Program-made: the position numbers and the translations under genes | Shown here: positions 1-5,202 of the stretch, piece by piece | Layout of the letters: each line of letters opens with the position of its first letter | Position numbering within the stretch: position 1 is the stretch's first letter | DNA from: Pedobacter sp. UBA1654 | Lineage (GTDB): Bacteria > Bacteroidota > Bacteroidia > Sphingobacteriales > Sphingobacteriaceae | Length of the DNA: 9,118 bases | Reading direction: 5' to 3' | Assembly: GCA_002320935.1 (NCBI GenBank) | Contig: DCLG01000076.1 | Coordinates: 62,017 to 71,134, forward strand | Notes under the pieces: model-generated | What the model was told of the DNA's origin: nothing | What the model saw: the letters and a program-made list of their open reading frames with translations, nothing else | The model's database searches: none

Positions 1-888
1 GCCATGCATGTTTTCGATCAATTTAAGCAGTTCCAGTAAACTGATGGTATTATTTACACCACCGCCGATGTTGAACGCTTGTCCTGTTAGCTTACCCATT
101 TGCTCCTGAGCAATCTTCATTGCACGAACAAGATCCTCCACAAACAGGATGTCACGCACCTGCTTGCCATCACCATAAATGGTTAAAGCCTTGCCTTCCA
201 AAGCGCTGATCAGGAAATGTGCAATCCAGCCCTGATCCTCAGTTCCAAACTGATGCGGACCATAGATACAGCTCATTCTGAACACTACAGCCTTCAGTCC
301 GAATGTTCTTGCATAATCAAGAATATAGGCATCGGCTGCGCCTTTTGAACAACCATACGGGCTGTGAAAGTCAATGCTTCTGGCCTCAGAGACACCTGCA
401 GCTGCAATTGCAGCATCTTCAGGTGCGTACCGGTCTCCTTTTAAGATCACCTTCAAATCTTCCAGGTCGCCGTAAACTTTATTCGTAGAAGTAAATACTA
501 AAGGCGGCTGTTTTTCTGACTGGCGGATGGCCTCTAATAGGTTTATGGTTCCTCTTGCATTAACCTCAAAATCCATTAACGGATCGGTACAGCTCGTCGT
601 AACTGCAACCTGCGCTGCAAAGTGGTATACCGCATCAGCAGCATTCACTGCTTCTTTAAGCGCAGCTTCATCTCTGATATCTGCAATTTCTATTCTGAGG
701 TTTGATGTATGTTTTTCTCTCAGCCAATTGAGGTTTTTCTCAACCCCATTCCGCGAAAGATTATCGTAAATAATCACAGACTTACCTTCCGATAACAAAG
801 CATCTGCCAGGTTCGTACCTATAAATCCGGCTCCGCCTGTTATTAAAGTTGTGTGGTTACGGTGATCAGTTGTTGATTTGCTATTCAT
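1..888 (-). CDS. CDP-paratose 2-epimerase-like SDR enzyme, C-terminus cut by window edge
   Basis: This is an extended short-chain dehydrogenase/reductase acting on a nucleotide sugar in the cytoplasm. The 296 visible residues show the NAD-binding motif GGAGFIG (18-24), the serine/threonine segment STNKVYGD (134-141) and the catalytic YxxxK pair (Y178, K182) in HSPYGCSKGAAD. The segments DNLSRNGVEKNLNWL (42-56), AAQVAVTTS, STNKVYGDLE and GDGKQVRD closely match what I remember of Salmonella Tyv, the CDP-paratose 2-epimerase (about 340 residues), so roughly 45 C-terminal residues are missing off the left edge. The ATG at 888 is preceded by AGAGG with a 4-nt gap. The gene begins 24 nt after the upstream epimerase stops, so the two are probably co-transcribed. 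No other CDP-tyvelose pathway gene is in the window, so the family is well supported but the exact substrate is not. A 12-residue polar N-terminal extension precedes the Rossmann fold. Confidence 0.9.
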   Translation of the reverse strand, partial: MNSKSTTDHRNHTTLITGGAGFIGTNLADALLSEGKSVIIYDNLSRNGVEKNLNWLREKHTSNLRIEIADIRDEAALKEAVNAADAVYHFAAQVAVTTSCTDPLMDFEVNARGTINLLEAIRQSEKQPPLVFTSTNKVYGDLEDLKVILKGDRYAPEDAAIAAAGVSEARSIDFHSPYGCSKGAADAYILDYARTFGLKAVVFRMSCIYGPHQFGTEDQGWIAHFLISALEGKALTIYGDGKQVRDILFVEDLVRAMKIAQEQMGKLTGQAFNIGGGVNNTISLLELLKLIENMHG

Positions 889-912
889 ATAGCCTCTATT
901 AAAGTGTCTTAG

Positions 913-2022
913 TTAAACGGTTAATCCCCTCGCAGCCAGTTCTTCTTTGGCTTGGTCCACATTGTCTACGGCAACTTGTTCCTCCAGCCACTCAGCAAGC
1001 TCCTTTAATCCATCCTCAAAATTCACTTCAGGCTCAAAGCCGAGGATTTGCTTCGCCTTGCTGATATCGCCAAAACAATGTCTGATGTCACCAACCCGGT
1101 ACTCACCAGTCACGTTTTGTTCAACATCTACGCCCATGGTTTTAGAAAGCTTTTGCGCAATCTCATTTACCGTATAGCTGTTTCCACTACCAATGTTAAA
1201 GACTTCATAAGCAGCTTCTTCTACTTCGAGCGCAAGCCTGCAAGCTTTAGCAACATCTTTCACACTTACAAAATCGCGCTTTTGTTCACCATCTTCAAAA
1301 ATCAGCGGTGCTTTATTATTCAGATATCTGGACGCAAAAATTGCGAGCACCCCCGTATATGGATTGGACAATGCCTGTCGGGTACCATAAACATTGAAAA
1401 ACCGTAGTGCAACAGTTGGGATGTTATATGCCTTTCCACAAATTAAACTCATCACTTCCTGGTCGTATTTGGATAGTGCATAAACAGAAGCCAGAGAAGG
1501 CTTTTTAGATTCAGGAGTAGCGATTGGTTTAAGTGGCATGCCTTCATTATATAGTTCCCAGTCACTGTTCTTCAACTGCTGCAATGGCCGGCTGGCATCT
1601 TCTACAACATCGCCGTTCTCGGAAACATAAAGGCCCTCTCCGTAGATACTCATACTTGAAGCAACAATCAGGCGTTTTACGGGATTTTCAATCAGCGCCT
1701 CCAACAGAACTGCGGTACCTCGGTTATTTACATCAGTGTACTCATTTACTTCGTACATACTCTGACCTACTCCTACACGTGCAGCAAAGTGATAAACGGC
1801 ATCCACGCCCTTTAATGCGTTAAGCACGGCAGCTTTATCACGCACATCACCGACAATAAGTTCAACATCAGGGTGTAGATATTCCGGACGCTCCGCTTCC
1901 GCACCATGAACCTGCGCTATCAAGCTGTCCAACACTCTTACTGAGTAACCTTTACTAATTAGTTCATCGCATAAATGGGAACCTATAAAACCCGCTCCTC
2001 CTGTAATTAAAATTTTATTCAT
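913..2022 (-). CDS. NAD-dependent sugar-nucleotide epimerase, dTDP-L-rhamnose 4-epimerase-like
   Basis: This 369-residue extended SDR probably epimerises a dTDP-sugar at C4, in the manner of dTDP-L-rhamnose to dTDP-6-deoxy-L-talose. Visible motifs are GGAGFIGSH (8-16, NAD binding), HFAARVGVGQS (78-88), ASSMSIYGEG (121-130), the catalytic Y181/K185 pair in SVYALSKYDQE, and RDFVSVKDVA near residue 250. The LDSL..QVHG segment near 31-40, and the long insert between YGEG and the YxxxK motif ending in KPIATPESKKP, are typical of this subgroup (WbiB-like) rather than of GalE. Length is normal for the subgroup. It is the first gene of the left minus-strand operon and is followed after 24 nt by the second epimerase. 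There is no clear Shine-Dalgarno before the ATG (leader TAACACATTAACT). The subfamily comes from remembered motifs; the substrate could be another deoxy-hexose nucleotide. Confidence 0.88.
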   Translation of the reverse strand: MNKILITGGAGFIGSHLCDELISKGYSVRVLDSLIAQVHGAEAERPEYLHPDVELIVGDVRDKAAVLNALKGVDAVYHFAARVGVGQSMYEVNEYTDVNNRGTAVLLEALIENPVKRLIVASSMSIYGEGLYVSENGDVVEDASRPLQQLKNSDWELYNEGMPLKPIATPESKKPSLASVYALSKYDQEVMSLICGKAYNIPTVALRFFNVYGTRQALSNPYTGVLAIFASRYLNNKAPLIFEDGEQKRDFVSVKDVAKACRLALEVEEAAYEVFNIGSGNSYTVNEIAQKLSKTMGVDVEQNVTGEYRVGDIRHCFGDISKAKQILGFEPEVNFEDGLKELAEWLEEQVAVDNVDQAKEELAARGLTV

Positions 2023-2050
2023 AGTTAATGTGTTACATTTAGCTTGTGTT

Positions 2051-2070
2051 CAGCAACATCTAAGTTGCTG
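2051..2070. repeat. Inverted repeat near the left operon start (CAGCAAC-N6-GTTGCTG)
   Basis: Perfect 7-bp arms CAGCAAC (2051-2057) and GTTGCTG (2064-2070) flank a 6-nt loop. On the minus strand the element lies 28 to 48 nt upstream of the ATG at 2022, inside the predicted mRNA leader. It could be an RNA hairpin or a dyad operator. Its GCAAC...GTTGC core recurs at 2510-2535 before the opposite operon. No T-run follows, so it is not a standard terminator. Confidence 0.55.
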
Positions 2071-2187
2071 CAAAAACACCTGCAGTTTGCGAGTCCTGAA
2101 CAACAAAGCTTGCTGTTGATACAATAGCTTCTTCAATGCTACATATGGATTCGCTAAACTACCTGCGATAAATCTTCTAATGTTTAT

Positions 2188-2225
2188 AAGCGGTCTAAGT
2201 TAATTAACTGCTCCAAGCGGTTTAA
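2188..2225. repeat. Direct repeat pair AAGCGGTYTAA, 27-bp spacing, flanking a TTAATTAA palindrome
   Basis: AAGCGGTCTAA (2188-2198) and AAGCGGTTTAA (2215-2225) match at 10 of 11 positions with a 27-bp start-to-start distance. The palindrome TTAATTAA (2200-2207) sits between them. Both copies lie roughly 25-65 nt downstream of the predicted minus-strand transcription start. They could be regulator binding sites or elements acting in the leader RNA. Chance similarity in an A/T-rich region is possible. Confidence 0.4.
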
Positions 2226-2257
2226 TTCCTTTCTACACCTGCTAGTTACCTGAATTT

Positions 2258-2265
2258 CAAAGGTA
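2258..2265 (-). promoter_or_regulatory. Bacteroidota-type -7 promoter box (TACCTTTG) for the epimerase operon
   Basis: Read on the minus strand these bases are TACCTTTG, a full match to the TAnnTTTG -7 consensus of the Bacteroidota primary sigma factor. Transcription would begin near 2251, giving a leader of about 230 nt before the epimerase ATG at 2022. The expected TTTG at -33 is absent. That position is instead occupied by an inverted repeat (2271-2307), which suggests the promoter may need an activator. This is the only CAAAnnTA or TAnnTTTG match I found in the divergent region. Confidence 0.55.
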
Positions 2266-2270
2266 GAAAT

Positions 2271-2307
2271 TGCGTTCACGGTCGTATTCATATCCGAATA
2301 GAACGCA
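2271..2307. promoter_or_regulatory. Nested inverted repeat at the -33 region, possible operator
   Basis: Outer arms TGCGTTC (2271-2277) and GAACGCA (2301-2307) are perfect complements. An inner pair, TATTC (2285-2289) and GAATA (2296-2300), flanks a 6-nt centre. The two arm pairs are not concentric. The element abuts the -7 box at 2258-2265 and covers the place where a -33 element should be. A regulator binding here would control the epimerase operon and could also affect the plus-strand operon. No cognate regulator gene is in the window. Confidence 0.4.
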
Positions 2308-2509
2308 TTATATCTACTTTTTAACTTTTAAAACCGTATTTAAAACAATGGTTAATAAAAAAGGTTTACTTACTAATGAATTTATTAAAGAAAACTTAAT
2401 CTCACTGACTGCAAACACATTACACTTAAATTATCAAATTATCAGGGCAAAAAAAACATATTAAAAAACAAATAATTGATTTTTTTGTCTACAAACAAAT
2501 GTGCAGGCT

Positions 2510-2535
2510 GCTGCAACATTAATGCATGTTGCAGC
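2510..2535. repeat. 10-bp inverted repeat upstream of the methyltransferase operon
   Basis: Arms GCTGCAACAT (2510-2519) and ATGTTGCAGC (2526-2535) are perfect complements with a TAATGC loop. The element ends 41 nt before the methyltransferase ATG at 2577. It lacks a downstream T-run on either strand, so a terminator is unlikely. A leader hairpin or a dimeric regulator site fits better. Its core resembles the palindrome at 2051-2070. Confidence 0.6.
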
Positions 2536-2576
2536 GAGGCTTGAGAATTTAGACAATCAAATAATTACCAACCTTA

Positions 2577-3353
2577 ATGGACAATAAAATACCTTCAGCC
2601 TATGAGATGGGCGACTCAGAAATCAGGGAAAATATTCAGAAGCTGGGCAAGTGGTTTCACAACATTGAACTTAATGGGGTAAGAACTGCACCCGACCACT
2701 TTCTTGGCGATTATCCTAATGTGAAGTTTCAGATGTTTGCTGATGCAATTCCTAAAGACCTTTCAGGTAAGTCTGTTCTTGATATTGGCTGCAATGCTGG
2801 CTTTTACTCGATAGAGATGAAGCGGCGGGGTGCTGATCGCGTGCTCGGCATTGATTCAGATGAGATTTATTTGAATCAGGCACGTTATGCAGCTAAAATC
2901 TCCGGTGTAGATATTGAGTTCAGAAACATGTCCGTCTACGATGTTGGTTCCCTTGGAGAAAAGTTTGACGTGGTCATCTTCATGGGCGTACTTTATCACC
3001 TTCGCCATCCACTACTTGCATTAGATATTCTATATGATACCGTCGTGAAAGATTTGCTGATCTTTCAATCCATGCAGCGTGGTAGTGATCAGATTGTTCC
3101 TGTTGAGGCAGACTACGACTTCTGGAACTCCGAAATATTTAAACAGCCGGAGTTCCCGCAGATGTATTTCATTGAACACCGGTATTCAAATGATCCGACT
3201 AACTGGTGGATACCAAACCGCGGGGGCATGGAAGCCATGCTACGTAGTGCTGGTTTCGAGATTATACAACATCCTGAACTTGAAGTTTATATATGTCGAC
3301 GCGGTCAATTGATTGATGACCAAATCCGTGCAGTTTACCCGAAAAAGAAATAA
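2577..3353 (+). CDS. CmoB-like SAM-dependent methyltransferase (DUF1698 type)
   Basis: This 258-residue class I methyltransferase has the SAM-binding motif VLDIGCNAGFYSIEM (67-81), the acidic post-I residue D93 in GIDSDE, and the segment FMGVLYHLRHPLLAL (135-149). That last segment closely resembles the FSMGVLYHRRSP region of CmoB, the tRNA wobble-uridine carboxymethyltransferase. The N-terminal stretch up to about 60, with TAPDHFLGDYP, and the C-terminal NWWIPNRGGMEAMLRSAGF (209-227) also fit the DUF1698/CmoB-type group. The genomic setting argues against a tRNA role: it is the first gene of a tight operon with a glycosidase-like protein and a glycosyltransferase, so a sugar or glycan substrate is more likely (inference). 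There is no signal peptide or membrane segment, so it should be cytoplasmic. The ATG at 2577 has no Shine-Dalgarno; an upstream in-frame ATG at 2526 is closed off by a stop. Confidence 0.9.
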   Translation: MDNKIPSAYEMGDSEIRENIQKLGKWFHNIELNGVRTAPDHFLGDYPNVKFQMFADAIPKDLSGKSVLDIGCNAGFYSIEMKRRGADRVLGIDSDEIYLNQARYAAKISGVDIEFRNMSVYDVGSLGEKFDVVIFMGVLYHLRHPLLALDILYDTVVKDLLIFQSMQRGSDQIVPVEADYDFWNSEIFKQPEFPQMYFIEHRYSNDPTNWWIPNRGGMEAMLRSAGFEIIQHPELEVYICRRGQLIDDQIRAVYPKKK

Positions 3354-3363
3354 TATATAGTAT

Positions 3364-4248
3364 ATGATTGAAGCCGTTAAGTTCTGGAACGAACCGAATA
3401 ACAAATCACATTGGAATTTTGAAATTGACGAGGGATGGAAAATCTTCTCAGATATGGTTAAACTCGCGGCCATAGCTGCAAAGGCTGAAAAACCTGATAT
3501 TACACGAGTTCTTGGTGGAATTTCCCCAATTGATCCGGGTTTTATTCAACATCTCAAGAGTATGGGTACACTTGAGCATCTTAATGCTGTAGCTGTACAC
3601 GGGTTTCCACTTGATTGGAACCTTTGGAACATCAATGAGTGGCCTGCCAAAATTGCGGAGATAAGGGCGGTTACAGAACTGCCGGTATGGGTAACGGAAG
3701 TAGGCGTCTCAACCTTTGGTGCTGAGGAAGTACAGGAGTTTGGATTTCGCCGCACCGCTGAGTTGCTGACTGGCTTGGTAGATCGCGTTCACTGGTATAG
3801 CCTTTATGATCTGCCACAAGCATGGGGCGCAACAACCCGCCATCGTGAAGCTGAAGGGTCCTCATACTATCGCCACTTCTATATGGGGCTGCTACATGAA
3901 GATGGCACACCAAAGCTGGCACTAAAACATTTTCCAGACTATACACCTGAATTCGGAATTTGTCAGTGGTTTCACTTTGAAGATCATCGCCTGGAAGAAG
4001 CCGTATCCTGGTTGAGAAAATTGGGTGTAAAGCGATTGCGTACAGGTTTAAGCTGGGCGGATTCTTTGAGACCTGGTGCTGATCAATGGTTCGACAAGAT
4101 GATGAAAGCGCTAGATGAATTTGACCTTACCATTACCTTCTGCTTTACACCAGAGGAAAAAGGCATCGAAGCACATCACACCAGTCCACCGCATCAGATT
4201 GAAGAGTACGCTGATTTCTGCGCACGTATGATGCGCCGCTATGCTTAA
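3364..4248 (+). CDS. Glycosidase-like TIM-barrel protein (clan GH-A, GH39-like), apparently circularly permuted
   Basis: This 294-residue protein has retaining-glycosidase landmarks in an unusual order. The acid/base motif KFWNEPNN (6-13, E10) is at the very N-terminus. Then follow candidate strand 5 (TRVLGGISP, 47-55), strand 6 (NAVAVHGFP, 74-82), strand 7 with the nucleophile motif LPVWVTEVG (106-114, E112) and strand 8 (RVHWYSLYD, 141-149). After the usual C-terminal phrase DGTPKLALKHF (180-190) come sequences typical of a barrel's beginning: GICQWFHF (198-205), KRLRTGLSWAD (223-233), LTITFCFTP (255-263) and helix EEYADFCARMMRRYA (280-294). Together these make eight strands. A TAG two codons upstream, in frame, fixes the start. 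No signal peptide is seen, so the protein is cytoplasmic. The gene lies 10 nt after the methyltransferase and 3 nt before the glycosyltransferase. Substrate and activity are unknown; a beta-xylosidase-type hydrolase or a glycan-binding relic are both possible. Confidence 0.85.
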   Translation: MIEAVKFWNEPNNKSHWNFEIDEGWKIFSDMVKLAAIAAKAEKPDITRVLGGISPIDPGFIQHLKSMGTLEHLNAVAVHGFPLDWNLWNINEWPAKIAEIRAVTELPVWVTEVGVSTFGAEEVQEFGFRRTAELLTGLVDRVHWYSLYDLPQAWGATTRHREAEGSSYYRHFYMGLLHEDGTPKLALKHFPDYTPEFGICQWFHFEDHRLEEAVSWLRKLGVKRLRTGLSWADSLRPGADQWFDKMMKALDEFDLTITFCFTPEEKGIEAHHTSPPHQIEEYADFCARMMRRYA

Positions 4249-4251
4249 CTT

Positions 4252-5202
4252 ATGTACGATAGAAAGTCGCAGCACGAAAAGGAGCAGCAATCATCTGAGG
4301 AGTTAAAGCAAATTCCAAATGCCTGGATGCAGTGTATGCGTTCAGGTGCTTTTGAAGATGCCTGGAAATTAAGTGATAAAGTGCTTGCAGCCGGGGTGAA
4401 TCGTAACCCCCGGCTTCCCAGGCACTATCAATGTGTCTGGGACGGTAGCACACTGGCTGGAAAACGAGTACTTGTTCGCTGCTACCATGGTTTAGGCGAC
4501 ACCATTCAGTTCATCCGGTATGTACCAATGCTCAAGCAAGTCGCGAAGGAAGTTATCGTCTGGGCACAGGAGCCATTAATAGAGCTCCTAAAAACCATTC
4601 CTGAAATCGACATCCTGCTTCCGCTGCATGATGGACAACCCAATATTTCTTATGATGTGAATCTTGAGGTAATGGAGCTCCCCTTCATATTCCGTACCAC
4701 CATAGTTACCATCCCAAATAAAACCCCCTATATTCATGTTGAACCACTAAAACTTTCCGATGAGCATAAGTTCAACGTTGGACTGGTTTGGCAGTCAGGG
4801 AACTGGAACCAGGCCCGGTGCATACCGTTTGAAGTCTTGGCACCGCTGGCTGAACTCAACAACGTAAATCTTTATATCCTGCAGGGCAACGCAGAAGAAG
4901 CGGGCTGGCAGGAAGGCTTCGGCATCCATCCCGGAGCATTTGACTTGTATAACTATGCAAGGGTGATCCGGGGTCTGGATCTTATGATCAGCGCAGACTC
5001 TATGCCTGCGCACCTGGCCGGAGCAATGAACGTGCCTGTCTGGACCATCCTGCATGACCAGGCGGACTGGCGATGGCTGGATAAACGCAGTGACAGCCCC
5101 TGGTACCCATCCATGCGGCTATTTCGCCAAAAGGAAAAAGGTAATTGGGAAATGGTTATCGAGGAAGTAGCGCAGGCGCTAAAAAGGCTGGCTACTTCTT
5201 AA
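4252..5202 (+). CDS. GT9/heptosyltransferase-like glycosyltransferase
   Basis: This 316-residue GT-B-type glycosyltransferase resembles the ADP-heptose:LPS heptosyltransferase family and the glycosyltransferase domains often attached to TPR arrays. Visible motifs are YHGLGDTIQFIRYVP (78-92, phosphate-binding loop region of the N-terminal lobe), NVGLVWQSGNW (175-185), RCIPF (189-193), the sugar-nucleotide-binding segment DLMISADSMPAHLAGAMNVPVWTIL (243-267, with the usual D..S..AHLAGA pattern) and DWRW...SPWYPSMRLFRQ (272-293). The N-terminal 60 residues may be a remnant of a TPR-like helical hairpin (NAWMQCMRSGAFEDAWKLSD). No membrane segment is seen, so it is probably peripheral or cytoplasmic. 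It starts 3 nt after the glycosidase-like gene, so the two are surely co-transcribed. Its last 11 bp overlap the convergent FrhB-like gene. Donor and acceptor cannot be read from sequence. Confidence 0.88.
   Translation: MYDRKSQHEKEQQSSEELKQIPNAWMQCMRSGAFEDAWKLSDKVLAAGVNRNPRLPRHYQCVWDGSTLAGKRVLVRCYHGLGDTIQFIRYVPMLKQVAKEVIVWAQEPLIELLKTIPEIDILLPLHDGQPNISYDVNLEVMELPFIFRTTIVTIPNKTPYIHVEPLKLSDEHKFNVGLVWQSGNWNQARCIPFEVLAPLAELNNVNLYILQGNAEEAGWQEGFGIHPGAFDLYNYARVIRGLDLMISADSMPAHLAGAMNVPVWTILHDQADWRWLDKRSDSPWYPSMRLFRQKEKGNWEMVIEEVAQALKRLATS

Larger units (their letters stand above)
2023..2576. other. 554-bp divergent control region with no convincing gene
   Basis: This A/T-rich stretch separates two divergent operons. 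It contains one probable minus-strand promoter (-7 box at 2258-2265), an inverted repeat overlapping its upstream part (2271-2307), a pair of direct repeats in the leader (2188-2225), and a short palindrome about 30-70 nt before each divergent start codon (2051-2070 and 2510-2535). A 64-codon frame at 2270-2464 is judged non-coding. No plus-strand TAnnTTTG box was found; TACTTTTT at 2315-2322 is the nearest approach and lacks a -33 partner. The low G+C around 2300-2500 contrasts with the flanking genes. Confidence 0.7.

Noticed and set aside
2050..2190. Minus-strand open stretch in the leader reading ...FIAGSLANPYVALKKLLYQQQ... and a neighbouring frame reading ELNRLEQLINLDRL
   Set aside because: The stretches look protein-like but have no ATG start, lie in different frames and stop quickly. 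About 45-50 open codons is within chance. A decayed gene cannot be excluded.
2270..2464. 64-codon plus-strand frame in the divergent region
   Set aside because: It starts next to the minus-strand -7 box, runs through the inverted repeat, and has a lysine/leucine/threonine-rich composition expected from A/T-rich non-coding DNA. It has no start signal and no recognisable fold.
2510..2535. The 10-bp hairpin as an intrinsic terminator
   Set aside because: No T-run follows on the plus strand, and on the minus strand the sequence after it is mixed.
3364..4248. Possibility that the glycosidase-like gene is a frameshifted or truncated normal glycosidase
   Set aside because: The upstream DNA is the intact end of the methyltransferase gene plus an in-frame stop, and the missing strands 1-3 are present at the C-terminus. 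Simple truncation does not explain this; permutation does.
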